From Streptomyces hokutonensis (GTDB taxonomy: Bacteria > Actinomycetota > Actinomycetes > Streptomycetales > Streptomycetaceae): a stretch of DNA of 64,000 nucleotides. The notes under the pieces were generated by a model that had not been told where the DNA came from, ran no database searches, and was given only the letters and a program-made list of their open reading frames with translations. The stretch lies in contig NZ_BARG01000017.1 of the NCBI RefSeq assembly GCF_000376565.1, positions 38,325-102,324 on the forward strand, given 5' to 3'. The position numbers and the translations under genes were made by a program. This document shows positions 1 through 8,518 of this stretch, piece after piece (position 1 is the first letter of the stretch; each line of letters starts with the position of its first letter).

Positions 1-9
1 GCATGACTC

Positions 10-46
10 AGGGGCCGGTCTCCTCCCCCGGGAGTAGCCGGCCCCT
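10..46. terminator. Strong hairpin, probable transcription terminator
   Basis: Nine-base perfect arms (AGGGGCCGG at 10-18, CCGGCCCCT at 38-46) enclose a second dyad (CTCCC/GGGAG), so almost the whole stretch can pair. There is no clear T-run, as is usual for Streptomyces terminators. It lies downstream of the minus-strand kinase and at the window edge, so it may serve the gene to the left as well. Confidence 0.5.
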
Positions 47-120
47 CCCTGCTCCTTCTCGGGAGGCAGGCCAAGTGCCTCCGCAAGGGCGATGTTCTTG
101 GGCGTCGCGAGGAAGAGTGT

Positions 121-146
121 GGGGCATAGGAGAGGGGCATAGGAGA
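121..146. repeat. Two tandem copies of a 13-base unit
   Basis: The unit GGGGCATAGGAGA occurs twice head to tail with no mismatch (121-133 and 134-146). It sits just upstream of the possible small gene at 168 and contains purine-rich AGGAGA tracts. It may simply be replication slippage; no function is evident. Confidence 0.7.
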
Positions 147-167
147 TATGAGCCTCGGGAGGGCGCC

Positions 168-269
168 ATGAACCGACAGATCCGTGTTCGCGTGATTCGC
201 CGGCCCGCCGCGCCCCGCGACGACACCATCGACCGCAGGACGCCGTCGGGGCGGATCCTGCCCTACTGA
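168..269 (+). CDS. Possible small basic peptide (33 aa)
   Basis: A short frame starts at an ATG seven bases after a good ribosome-binding site (GGGAGGG) and ends in TGA just before the convergent kinase gene. The predicted product is arginine-rich, with no membrane segment and no family I recognise. The support is the well-placed binding site and the lack of any other gene in the interval. A frame of 33 codons in 72% GC DNA can easily arise by chance, so this is tentative. Confidence 0.3.
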   Translation: MNRQIRVRVIRRPAAPRDDTIDRRTPSGRILPY

Positions 270-1759
270 CCTTCCGGCCGCAGGGGCGACCGCCAACTCA
301 CTGTCGTGCCCGCCCCGTCGTACACCCTCAGCCGTACGGCGTCCCGGCCGTCCGGCAGCGGAGTCGTCACGTCGACCGTGATCTCCAGGCGGGAGACGTC
401 GGGTCGGCGGGATGCGGTGGCCAGGGCGCGGCGCAGGACGGCGAGGAGCCGGGTCGCCATCTGATCGGGGACGAGGGTGTCCACCGGGCCCTTGAAACGG
501 GTCGACGGTTGGAACGCGAGGGTGGCCGCCGCCTCCCGAAGTACCTTGCCGCGCAGGCTCGTTGGCGCCTCCGCCGGTGGTTGCTGCAGGGCGAAGATCG
601 CCGTGCGGACCTCCTGGACCGTCGACTGGAGTTCGTCGACGGCGCGTCCGACGACGTCGTGGGCCGGGTCGTCCGGTCCGCCCCTGCGCTGCGCGGACTC
701 CAGCAACATGCCGGTGGCGAAGAGCCGTTGGACGACCAGGTCGTGCAGGTCACGGGCGATACGGTCGCGGTCCTCGTAGACGGCGAGGCGTTCCCGGCCG
801 TGCTGCGCGTCGGCCAGGACCAGCGCGAGCGCGGCCTGGGAGGCGAACTGCGTTGCCAGCGACCGTTCTACGGCCGTGTAGGGGCGGTCGCCCGGGCGGC
901 GGGGGAGGGCGAGCGTGCCGATGAGACGGCCCTCGGCCTGGAGCGGCAGCATCATGCTGGGACCGAACCGGTGCCGTACATGCGTCGTCATGCGCGGGTC
1001 GGTCGCCGAGTCGTCGATGAACACCGGCTCGCCGCCCAGGAGTTGGACCAGGACGGGGCTGCCGGGCGCGATGGTCGTGCCGACGATGTCGCCCGGGTCC
1101 TCGAAGGCGGAGGCGGTGACGATCTCCATGCCGCCCGCCTCGGTGGGCTGCAGGATCACCCCCGCCGCGGCGTCGGCCAGCGCCCGGGCGCCCTCGGCGA
1201 CCGTCGTCAGCGCGCCGGCCGCCCGCTCGCCGGTGAGCAGTGCGGTGGTGACGGCCGCCGCGCCCTCGATCCAGCGCTCGCGCTGCCGGGCCGTCTCGTA
1301 CAGGCGGGCGTTGCCGATCGCGATGCCGGCCTGCGCGGCGAGGACGTGCAGCAGTTGTTCGTCCTCGGCGGTGAAGGGGGCGGCGGGCCGCTTCCCGGCG
1401 AGGTGGAGGTGGCCGAACACCTCGTCCTGGACGTGGATCGGCACGCTGAGCACGCCCTCGGGCGGCGGTTCGGCCCCGCCGGTGCGGATCTCGGTGAGGC
1501 CGTCCTGCCCCGGGTCCGTCGTGCCGAGCGCCGCGTACCGTGCGCCGGTCAGCTCGGCCGCGCCGTCCACGATGTGCTGGAGGGTGGTGCGCAGTTCGAG
1601 CTCGGAACCGACGCTCAGGACGGCTTCGAGGAGGCGGGAGAGGTCGGGGACGCCGTCGCGCGGGCCGTCCGGTTCCGGGCTCAGGCGGTTGCCAGCGGGT
1701 CCAGGACCAGCGGCTCGATCTTGCCCTCCAGCATGTAACCGAGGCCCTGTACGGCGCAC
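263..1759 (-). CDS. GAF-domain sensor histidine kinase with a truncated ATPase domain
   Basis: This is a cytoplasmic two-component sensor of the DevS/NarL-partner type. With the GTG start chosen here (498 aa) there are two GAF domains (about residues 45-155 and 165-320) and a HisKA_3 dimerisation domain with the H-box RDRIARDLHDLVVQ, whose phospho-acceptor would be His339. The C-terminal ATPase region is odd. No N-box is recognisable, and the protein stops about 20 residues after a weak G1-like DGAGT, so catalysis is doubtful. The start is uncertain: the frame stays open far upstream inside mbl, and there is no ATG or GTG between 1681 and this GTG. The chosen start overlaps mbl by 79 bases, which suggests co-expression. 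No response regulator lies beside it in the window. Confidence 0.75.
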   Translation of the reverse strand: MRRTGPRLHAGGQDRAAGPGPAGNRLSPEPDGPRDGVPDLSRLLEAVLSVGSELELRTTLQHIVDGAAELTGARYAALGTTDPGQDGLTEIRTGGAEPPPEGVLSVPIHVQDEVFGHLHLAGKRPAAPFTAEDEQLLHVLAAQAGIAIGNARLYETARQRERWIEGAAAVTTALLTGERAAGALTTVAEGARALADAAAGVILQPTEAGGMEIVTASAFEDPGDIVGTTIAPGSPVLVQLLGGEPVFIDDSATDPRMTTHVRHRFGPSMMLPLQAEGRLIGTLALPRRPGDRPYTAVERSLATQFASQAALALVLADAQHGRERLAVYEDRDRIARDLHDLVVQRLFATGMLLESAQRRGGPDDPAHDVVGRAVDELQSTVQEVRTAIFALQQPPAEAPTSLRGKVLREAAATLAFQPSTRFKGPVDTLVPDQMATRLLAVLRRALATASRRPDVSRLEITVDVTTPLPDGRDAVRLRVYDGAGTTVSWRSPLRPEGQ

Positions 1760-2721
1760 ACGTCCGGCCGCTCGGCGATGTGCACCGGCATGCCGGTCGC
1801 CGCGCGCAGCATCTGGTCGAGGCCGGGGAGCAGGGCGCTGCCGCCGACCATCATGATCCCGCGGTCGGCGAGGTCGGCCACCAGGTCCGGCGGGCAGTTG
1901 CGCAGCACCCGGCCGATGCCGTCGAGCACGGCGGTCAGCGGGGTCTCGATCGCGTCCCGTACGGCGGCGGTGTCCACCTGCACGGAACGGGCGAGACCGG
2001 TCGCCACGTCCCGCCCGTGGATCTCGGTCAGGGCCGGGCCGTGCGGGGTGAGACCGTTGCCGGACAGCGCGAGCTGGAGCGGTCGTACGGACTGGCTCGG
2101 GAGCATCAACTCGTGCTCGTGGCGCAGGTGTTGGACGATCGCGTGGTCGACGGCCTCGCCGCCCACCGGGATGCGTTCGGCGGTGACGATCGAGCCGAGG
2201 GAGAGCACGGCGACCTGGGTCGCGGCGGCCCCGCACACCATGATCATGGTGGCCTCGGGCCGTTCGACGGGCAGTCCGCAGCCCACGGCGGCGGCGATGA
2301 GGGTGTCGACGAGTTCGACGCGCCGCGCGCCGAGCCCGACCAGCGTCTCGATCGCGGCCCGCTGCGCCAGCGGATCGGCGTCGTGCGGGGTGCAGGCGGC
2401 GGCCCGCAGCCGGGGCTTGCGGCGCAGCGCGCGGCGCACCTTGTCGCCGATCAGGTGCCGCAGCATGCGCTGCGCCATCTCGATGTCGACGACGGTCCCG
2501 CCGGAGACGGGCCTGACCACGCGAATGTAGTCGGGCGTACGGCCCGTCATCTTCTCCGCGAACTCTCCTACGGCGATCAGCGCGCCGGTCCGCGTGTTCA
2601 CGGCGGCGGCGGACGGCTGGTCGACGACGAGCCCGGCGCCCTTGACGTAGACACGGGTGCGGGCGGCTCCCAGGTCGACGGCGAAATGGCAGCGTCGCAA
2701 CTGCTCCAGACTGACGGTCAT
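1681..2721 (-). CDS. mbl: MreB/Mbl-like actin-family cell-shape protein
   Basis: The 346-residue product is a bacterial actin homologue. It has the phosphate-1 loop (AVDLGAARTRVYVKG), the ISRV-like segment VGGEAVDHAIV and the C-terminal adenosine motif MMVGGSALLPGLDQML. Length fits the MreB family (about 340 aa). Several signature residues differ from canonical MreB, for example DLGAART for DLGTANT, as in the Mbl paralogue of Streptomyces. Family knowledge places Mbl at the sporulation septum and spore wall, which it helps to build together with MreB. The gene stands apart from the mreBCD operon and is followed by an overlapping sensor-kinase gene. I recall the S. coelicolor counterpart as SCO2451. 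The ATG is the natural start, 19 bases into a frame with no better candidate. Confidence 0.85.
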   Translation of the reverse strand: MTVSLEQLRRCHFAVDLGAARTRVYVKGAGLVVDQPSAAAVNTRTGALIAVGEFAEKMTGRTPDYIRVVRPVSGGTVVDIEMAQRMLRHLIGDKVRRALRRKPRLRAAACTPHDADPLAQRAAIETLVGLGARRVELVDTLIAAAVGCGLPVERPEATMIMVCGAAATQVAVLSLGSIVTAERIPVGGEAVDHAIVQHLRHEHELMLPSQSVRPLQLALSGNGLTPHGPALTEIHGRDVATGLARSVQVDTAAVRDAIETPLTAVLDGIGRVLRNCPPDLVADLADRGIMMVGGSALLPGLDQMLRAATGMPVHIAERPDVCAVQGLGYMLEGKIEPLVLDPLATA

Positions 2722-2915
2722 GGAAGGTTCTCCCGAGAGCGGACCGGGGCGTCGCCGGGCGGCGGGCCTCTTATCGCATCGTGCGGGGGCGGGGCGGTCG
2801 GCGCGCCTTGTGGTGGGCCGGGCGGGGTGCCGCTGAATGGGGGTATTTGTCTGTTATGTCTGAAGTAAGGAACGTGTAAAGACTGCTGGAGGGCGCCCTC
2901 ATGACAGCCCGTCGC
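2722..2915. other. Intergenic region carrying the mbl promoter
   Basis: These 194 bases separate two minus-strand genes and must hold the promoter of mbl. They are less GC-rich around 2840-2885. I cannot assign confident -35 and -10 boxes and see no hairpin for the end of the carboxyltransferase gene. Confidence 0.4.
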
Positions 2916-4964
2916 TCACACGGGCCGGGTCCTGATCACCCCCAGTTCCGCCAAGTCCTCGGGCCGGACCCGGAGTTGGTCCGCCGTCCGCTCCGTCTCC
3001 GCCGGCGCCCGCTTCAGGATCGCGGTGGCGAGCTCGGGGGCGATCACCGAGAAGTAACTGTCCGGCGTGGCCCAGGTGTTGCCCGGCGCGGCCAGCGCCA
3101 GCGCACCCCCGGAACCGCCCTCGCCGATCAGCAGCGTGGTGACCGGAACCCGGGCGGAAGCCACCGCGCCGAACAGGTCCGCGATCGCCGCCCCCGCCCC
3201 CTCCCGCTCCGCCTCGGCGTCGTTCGCCGCGCCCGGCGTGTCCACCAGCGTCAGCACCGGCACCCCGAGCCGGTCCGCCAGCCGGATCAGCCGCGCGGCG
3301 GTCCGATACCCGGCCGGCCGCGTCGCCGTCCCCGCCTGCGCGGCAAACGCGACGGCCCGCCCCGCCCGCTCCCCGAACCCACACAGCATCCCCGCGTCGA
3401 CACCACCGCACCGGTCCCCGCTGATCGCGAGCCGGTGCGTGAAGTAACTGTCCAAGTAGCGCTCGGCGCGCGGGCGTTGGGGGTCACGGGCACGCTGCAC
3501 AGCTTCCCAGCCGGTGGCCGGCGGACCGGCCGAGGTGTCCGGCACGGTCTCGTGCGCGGGCGCCGGTGGGCCGGTCGCGTCGAGGGCGGGCGACGGGCCT
3601 TCCTGCCCGGTCGTCGGGAGGCCGGCGGAGGTGTGTGGCGCGGCTTTTCGCTCGGTCGGCGGTGGGTCGCCGGCGCCGGGGGTAGGCGTGTCCTCCCGCG
3701 CGGCCAGGGTGTGCTGCGCGGTCTCGTGCGCGGGCACCGGCAGGTCGGCCGGGTTGAGGGTGGGTGACGGACTCTCCCGTCCGGTCGTCGGGAGGTTGGT
3801 CGAGGCGTGCTGCACGGCTTTCCGCCCGGCTACCGGTGGGTTGGTCGCGCCGAGGGCGGGTGGTGTGTCCTCTCGCGCGGCCGGGGTGTGCGGCACGGTC
3901 TCGTGCGCGGGCACCGGCAGGTCGGCCGGGCCGAGGGTGGGTGACGGGCCTTTCTGTCCGGTCGTCGGGAGGTCGGTCGAGGTGTGTGGCGCGGCTTTTC
4001 GCTCGGTCGGCGGTGGGTCGTCGGCGCCGGGGGTGGGCGCGTTCTCCCGCGCGGTCGGGGTGTGCTGCGCGGCTTCGTGCGTGGACGCCGGTGGGTCGGT
4101 CGCGTCGGGGGTGGGTGTCGCGGCCTCGGGACCGGGCGGCGGGGGAGTGCCCTTGGCGTGCGGGGCCGATCGGGCGCGGTGGGTGGTCGGTGCCGGGCCG
4201 TCCGCGTCGGCGGCGAGCGCCGGGTCCTCCCGCCTGGCCGTCGGCAGACCCGACCGCCCCAGCGCCGCAGGCACCGGCGCCTGCCCCTCCCACGGAGTGG
4301 TCAGCAGTCGTAGCCAGCTCCCCAGGGTTTCGCGGAGTTTCCCCGGTTCTACGATCGCGTCGGCCGCGCCCGCAGCGACCTGGGCCTCGGCCGTGTATGC
4401 CGTGGGGTCCGCGTCCGGTGGGCGGACGCGGGAGCCCGCGAAGCCGACCTGGGCGCGGGGGAGGGCCAGGATCACGTCGGCGCCCGCGCCCAGCGTGGCC
4501 CAGCCGCCGCCCGTGGTGGGGTCGCGCAGTACCGCGATCTGCGCCAACCCCGCCTCTCTGGTGAGCGCCGACTGGCGTGCCACGCGCTGGAGTTGGGTGA
4601 GGGCGATCATGCCCTCCTGCATCCGGCTGCCGCCGGTGGCGATCAACGGCACGACCGGCAGCCGGTGTTCACGGGCATACGTGTACGCCGACTCCAGCCG
4701 GTCCCCGGTGCGCTGGCCCAGCGAGCCGCCGAGGAAGCCGAACTCGAAGGCGATCAGCACCGCCCGCGTGCCCCCGACCGTCGCCGTACCGCACACCACC
4801 GACTCCGACTCGCCGGTGCGGTCGGCGGCGCGGGCCCGCGAGGCGTCGTAGCCCTGCCAGGCGAGGGGGCCGTCGGGCGTCGACTCCCTTACGGGGTGAG
4901 GGAGTTCGGCGAAGTCGTCCGCGACGAGGGCCAGGATCTCGCGGGCGGACCGGCGGTCAGTCAT
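2916..4964 (-). CDS. Fused acyl-CoA carboxyltransferase with a repeat-rich linker
   Basis: The 682-residue protein joins two crotonase-fold carboxyltransferase halves. The N-terminal half (about 1-235) is AccD/MdcD-like, with FEFGFLGGSLGQRTGDR and TGGSRMQEG. The C-terminal half (about 495-682) is AccA/MdcE-like, with TLVDTPGAANDAEAEREG and LIGEGGSGGALALA. Such enzymes transfer carboxyl groups to or from acyl-CoA, as in acetyl-CoA carboxylase or malonate decarboxylase. The zinc-binding cysteines of AccD are absent. About 250 residues of Pro/Thr/Ala-rich linker separate the halves and include three near-copies of a 58-residue unit (about 305-480). The gene overlaps matB by eight bases, so a malonyl-CoA or acyl-CoA substrate is likely. 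No biotin carrier or biotin carboxylase gene is adjacent. Confidence 0.8.
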   Translation of the reverse strand: MTDRRSAREILALVADDFAELPHPVRESTPDGPLAWQGYDASRARAADRTGESESVVCGTATVGGTRAVLIAFEFGFLGGSLGQRTGDRLESAYTYAREHRLPVVPLIATGGSRMQEGMIALTQLQRVARQSALTREAGLAQIAVLRDPTTGGGWATLGAGADVILALPRAQVGFAGSRVRPPDADPTAYTAEAQVAAGAADAIVEPGKLRETLGSWLRLLTTPWEGQAPVPAALGRSGLPTARREDPALAADADGPAPTTHRARSAPHAKGTPPPPGPEAATPTPDATDPPASTHEAAQHTPTARENAPTPGADDPPPTERKAAPHTSTDLPTTGQKGPSPTLGPADLPVPAHETVPHTPAAREDTPPALGATNPPVAGRKAVQHASTNLPTTGRESPSPTLNPADLPVPAHETAQHTLAAREDTPTPGAGDPPPTERKAAPHTSAGLPTTGQEGPSPALDATGPPAPAHETVPDTSAGPPATGWEAVQRARDPQRPRAERYLDSYFTHRLAISGDRCGGVDAGMLCGFGERAGRAVAFAAQAGTATRPAGYRTAARLIRLADRLGVPVLTLVDTPGAANDAEAEREGAGAAIADLFGAVASARVPVTTLLIGEGGSGGALALAAPGNTWATPDSYFSVIAPELATAILKRAPAETERTADQLRVRPEDLAELGVIRTRPV
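3527..4052. repeat. Three ~175-bp in-frame tandem repeats coding the linker
   Basis: The linker of the fused carboxyltransferase is built from three degenerate copies of a 58-59 codon unit, beginning near residues 305, 363 and 422. Each contains A-R-E-(D/N)-(T/A)-P, then R-K-A, L-P-T-T-G and A-H-E-T at the same offsets. The DNA repeats are visible, for example the recurring CTCGTGCGCGGGC and CGTCGGGAGG tracts. Copy number could vary between strains. Confidence 0.8.
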
Positions 4965-6399
4965 GGGTCAGGGCGCGCTTCAGGATCTTCCCCATGTCGT
5001 TGCGGGGGAGCGCGGTGAGGTGGTGGACGACTCGGGGGCGCTTGTGCGGGGCCAGGCGACTCGCCACGTGGTCGGCCAACTCGGCCAGCTCCGGCGGGGA
5101 TTGGGGGTCCGCCGGCACGATCCAGGCCACGATCCGCTCGCCCAGGTCGGGGTCCGGTTCACCGGTGACGGCGGCCTCGCGCACCCCGGGGTGTTCGAGC
5201 AGCGCGTTCTCGATCTCACCGGCGCCGATCTTGTAACCCCCGCTCTTGATCAGGTCGGTGGCCTTGCGGCCCACGATCCGGAGATAGCCGTCGGGGTCGC
5301 GCACGGCCATGTCCCCGGTGCGGAACCACCCGTCGGCGGTGAAGGCCGCGGCCGTCGCGTCCGGCCGGTTGAGGTACTCCGTGAACAGGTTCGGCCCGCG
5401 CACCTGGATCTCGCCCACGCTCTCGCCGTCGTACTCCGGAAGCGGCGTGCCGTCCTCCTCGACCAGCCGCAGGTCCACGCCCGGCAGCGGGACCCCCACC
5501 GTCCCGGCGCGCGGCTCGCCGTCCGCCCGGACACTCGTGTTCATGAGGGTCTCCGTCATGCCGTAGCGCTCGATGACGCGGCGGCCGGTCGCCGACGCGA
5601 TCCGCTCGTGGTCGTGGACCGGCAGCGCGGCCGAACCGGAGACCAACAGCCGTGCCCGGGCAAGGGACTTGGCGAGTCCGGGGTCGTCGGGGAGGGTCTC
5701 CGCGATGCGGTGGTACATCGTGGGGACGCCGAACAGCATGGTCGCCCCGTCGTTCAGCTCCCGTGCCACACCCTCCGTGCTGAACCGGCCCAGGTGCCGC
5801 ACCGAACCGCCGCGCCGCAGCGGGCCCAGGATGCCCAGCACAAGACCGTGCACATGGAACAGCGGCAGCCCGTGCACGAGCACGTCCTCGCCGGTCCACT
5901 GCCAGGCGTCGGCGAGCGCGTCCAGCGTCGTGGCGATCGCCCGGCGCGGAAGCACGGCGCCCTTGGGCGGGCCGGTGGTGCCGGAGGTGTAGACGACGAG
6001 GGCGGGGTCCTCGTCGGACACCTGGACATCGGTGGCCGTCCCCACCGCGTGCACGTCGACGTCGACGCGCTCCAAGTGCCGTAGCGCAGAAGGAAGTTCG
6101 TCGCCGGGCGCAGCCAGTACCAGTGCCGGCGCGCTGTCCGCCAGGATGTGCCCGAGCTCCTTGTCGCCCGACTTCGGGTTGAGCGGCACCGCGGCCACCC
6201 CGGCCCGCAGTGCCGCCACCACGGCGACCGCCGTCTCCAGCGAGTTGGTGGCCCATACGGCGACCCGGTCGCTGCCCGCGCACCGGACCGCGAGGGCGTC
6301 CGCCGCCGCGCCCAGCTCCGCGTAGGTCAGGGACCGGTCACCGAACCTGAGGGCGGGCTGCTCGCCCGGGTTCGTCAGGGCCGGGAAGAGGGTGGACAC
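4957..6399 (-). CDS. matB: Malonyl-CoA synthetase (acyl-CoA ligase)
   Basis: The 480-residue adenylate-forming enzyme converts malonate, and often methylmalonate, plus ATP and CoA to the CoA ester, giving extender units for fatty acid and polyketide synthesis. The AMP-binding loop is VVYTSGTTGPPKGAV, the A5/A8 motifs are ERYGMTETLMNTS and GWFRTGDMAVRDPDGYLRIV, and the catalytic lysine is in the C-terminal NDMGKILKRAL. The sequence is very close to what I remember of the structurally characterised S. coelicolor MatB (SCO2444), including VPLNPKSGDKELGHIL. It heads a two-gene transcription unit with the carboxyltransferase (eight-base overlap). The ATG start matches the family N-terminus MSxLFPAL. 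Confidence 0.93.
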   Translation of the reverse strand: MSTLFPALTNPGEQPALRFGDRSLTYAELGAAADALAVRCAGSDRVAVWATNSLETAVAVVAALRAGVAAVPLNPKSGDKELGHILADSAPALVLAAPGDELPSALRHLERVDVDVHAVGTATDVQVSDEDPALVVYTSGTTGPPKGAVLPRRAIATTLDALADAWQWTGEDVLVHGLPLFHVHGLVLGILGPLRRGGSVRHLGRFSTEGVARELNDGATMLFGVPTMYHRIAETLPDDPGLAKSLARARLLVSGSAALPVHDHERIASATGRRVIERYGMTETLMNTSVRADGEPRAGTVGVPLPGVDLRLVEEDGTPLPEYDGESVGEIQVRGPNLFTEYLNRPDATAAAFTADGWFRTGDMAVRDPDGYLRIVGRKATDLIKSGGYKIGAGEIENALLEHPGVREAAVTGEPDPDLGERIVAWIVPADPQSPPELAELADHVASRLAPHKRPRVVHHLTALPRNDMGKILKRALTHD

Positions 6400-6459
6400 G
6401 CGGTGCGCTCCTTGGTCGTCGGGGGCATGGGTCCCCAGACCTCAGGGACACCCCCGTTC

Positions 6460-7506
6460 CTACACCACGTCCGCCACCACACAACTGATGTTGTCCGGAC
6501 CCCCGGCCGCGTTGGCCGCGTCGACCAGGGAACGTACCGTCTCCTCCGGGTCCCGGCCCGCGGTGAGGAGTTCGCGGATCCGGTGCTCCGGGACGACCGC
6601 GGTCAGGCCGTCCGAGCACAGGAGATAGCGGTCGCCGCGGTGGGTGTCGTGGAGTTTCAGATCGGGATCGCCGGTCGTCAACGCCTTGAGCAGCAAGGCG
6701 CGTTGGGGGTGGGAGCCGGCCTCCTCCGGCGTCAGCCGGCCCTCGTCGATCAGCGACTGGACGACCGAGTGGTCGTGCGTGATCCGGAACAGCCCGCCCT
6801 CGCGCAGCAGATACGCGCGCGAGTCCCCGATGTGCACGAGCGCCAGCTGCGAGCCCGTCCACAGCAGTGCGGTCAGGGTCGTGCCGTTCTCGTCGGGATC
6901 GGCCACGTCACGGACCGCGTCGGTGGCGCCCCGCACCGCCTCCTCCAGCAGATTGAGCACATTGCCCGCCGCCACCTCCTCGGTGTCCAGGAACCGCAGC
7001 GCCTCCACCGCCGCGCTGCTCGCGGGCCCGCCCGCCGGACCGAACCCGTCGGCGACCGCGAGCAGCCGTGCGCCCGCGTAGGCGGTGTCCTGGTTGGCGG
7101 GGCGGACCCGCCCGCGGTCCGAGTGGGCGGAGTAACGCAGTTCGAGCATGGTGGTGTCCTTTCCGGGTACGGCGGCCACGGCCGCGAGTTGGTCGACGAG
7201 GAACCCGGCGAGATCCCGCCGCACCGCCGTCTCCGCCTCGACCCGGGCCCAGAAGGCACGGATCTCACGGGCGGCGGCGGCCGGTTCGAGGGCGCACACC
7301 TCACGGATCGAGGCCAGCGGCATCCCCAGCCGCCGCAGCCACGCGACCAGCCGCGCCCGCTCGAGCTGCTCGACCGCGTAGTAGCGGTATCCGGTGTCGG
7401 GGTCCACGCGCGCGGGCCGCAGCAGCTCCAGCTCGTCGTACAGCCGCAGCGCCTTCGGCGACAGCCTGCACGCCCGCGCGAAGGCCCCGATCGTCAGCAT
7501 GCTCAT
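6460..7506 (-). CDS. MerR-type DNA-binding domain fused to PP2C phosphatase
   Basis: The 348-residue protein joins two modules. Residues about 1-105 are a MerR helix-turn-helix and coiled coil (MLTIGAFARACRLSPKALRLYDE, shown in part, with GYRYY). Residues about 117-348 are a serine/threonine phosphatase of the PP2C family: SDRGRVRPANQD, VADGFGPAG (metal-binding Asp), HIGDSRAYLL, LCSDGLTAVV and GGPDNISCVV. It would be a cytoplasmic regulator in which metal-dependent phosphatase activity could be coupled to DNA binding; that coupling is inference. The ATG at 7506 is preferred to the upstream ATG because it follows a GGGGG tract and begins the MerR fold directly. It is divergent from the ATP-grasp gene, with 139 bases between them. 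Confidence 0.85.
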   Translation of the reverse strand: MSMLTIGAFARACRLSPKALRLYDELELLRPARVDPDTGYRYYAVEQLERARLVAWLRRLGMPLASIREVCALEPAAAAREIRAFWARVEAETAVRRDLAGFLVDQLAAVAAVPGKDTTMLELRYSAHSDRGRVRPANQDTAYAGARLLAVADGFGPAGGPASSAAVEALRFLDTEEVAAGNVLNLLEEAVRGATDAVRDVADPDENGTTLTALLWTGSQLALVHIGDSRAYLLREGGLFRITHDHSVVQSLIDEGRLTPEEAGSHPQRALLLKALTTGDPDLKLHDTHRGDRYLLCSDGLTAVVPEHRIRELLTAGRDPEETVRSLVDAANAAGGPDNISCVVADVV

Positions 7507-7645
7507 GCATGCCCCCCTGTCTCTCCGGTTCCGCCACCGATGCTGGGGCTTCACCGAGGGTGAAGGTCAATCCGGTTGCCCCGGTTGCGCGGGCCGTGGT
7601 TACCCTGCCAAAACGATCTACCGCCGTACGAAGCTGGAGGCTCCC

Positions 7646-8518
7646 GTGCCCCGAATCGCGCTCGCCACCTACGACCCCGGACCGGAACCCAGCAAGGACC
7701 GCGACCTCCCGGTGCTGGTCGAGGCGCTGCGGGCGGCCGGGGCCGAGGCCGTCGCCGTGCCGTGGGACGACGAGGGGACCGACTGGGGCGCCTACGACTT
7801 CGTCCTCATCCGCTCGACCTGGGACTACAGCTGGCGGCCGGTCGAGTTCGTGGCCTGGGCGGAGCGGGTCGGCAAGGCGACGCGGCTCGCCAATCCGGTC
7901 CAGGTCGTGCGCTGGAACACCGACAAGCGCTACCTCGGCGACCTCGCGGCGGCCGGCGTGCCCGTCGTACCGACCCGCTATCTCGCCCCCGGCGACCCGG
8001 CCGACCTCCCCGACGACCACGAGTACGTCGTCAAGCCGACCTCCGGCGCGGGCGCCCGCTTCGCCGCCCGCTACACACCCGACGAGCACGAGACGGCCGT
8101 ACGACAACTGGAGCGCATGCACGCGGAGGGGCTCACCGCGATGCTCCAGCCGTACCTCACGAACGTCGACGTCAGCGGGGAGCGGGCGCTGCTGTTCTTC
8201 GGCGGGCGGTACGTCCACGCCTCCCGCAAGGGCGCCGTGCTCTCGCGGGGCACGGCCTACGACGACGACAAGGTGTCCCACCCGGACCTGGAACCGTGGA
8301 CCGCCACCGAGGCCGAACTCGCCGTCGCCGAACGGGCGTTGGCCGCCGTACCGGACGCGCCGGAACTGCTGTACGCGCGTGTGGATCTCGTCGACGGGCC
8401 GGACGGACAGCCGTGCGTGATGGAACTGGAGCTCGTCGAACCGAACCTCTTCCTCGATCTGCATCCGGGGTCGTTGGCCGTGGTGGTGGACGCGGTGCTC
8501 GCCGCCGCTAGTCGCTGA
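7646..8518 (+). CDS. ATP-grasp domain enzyme
   Basis: A 290-residue protein with the ATP-grasp fold. The N-terminal substrate domain begins PRIALATYDPGPEPSKD. The central ATP-binding part includes NTDKRYL, YVVKPTSGAGARFAA (phosphate-binding loop with its lysine) and LQPYLTNVDVSGERALLFF. The C-terminal metal-binding motif is VMELELVEPNLFLDL. These enzymes ligate a carboxylate to an amine or thiol, as in glutathione or RimK-type ligases. The substrate cannot be read from sequence. The GTG start has GGAGG five bases upstream. It overlaps the convergent hypothetical gene by 11 bases at the 3' end. Confidence 0.85.
   Translation: MPRIALATYDPGPEPSKDRDLPVLVEALRAAGAEAVAVPWDDEGTDWGAYDFVLIRSTWDYSWRPVEFVAWAERVGKATRLANPVQVVRWNTDKRYLGDLAAAGVPVVPTRYLAPGDPADLPDDHEYVVKPTSGAGARFAARYTPDEHETAVRQLERMHAEGLTAMLQPYLTNVDVSGERALLFFGGRYVHASRKGAVLSRGTAYDDDKVSHPDLEPWTATEAELAVAERALAAVPDAPELLYARVDLVDGPDGQPCVMELELVEPNLFLDLHPGSLAVVVDAVLAAASR

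Noticed and set aside
509..1738. Long plus-strand open frame antisense to the kinase
   Set aside because: Composition is that of a GC-rich antisense shadow (Arg/Gly/Ala/Val), with no recognisable motif.
1760..2236. Upstream extension of the sensor kinase frame
   Set aside because: It lies inside mbl in another frame and is Arg/Pro-rich without family features; the GAF region begins only after about 1690.
3527..4052. Tandem repeats as a mobile element or array
   Set aside because: They are in frame with the carboxyltransferase and code its linker; no separate element is implied.
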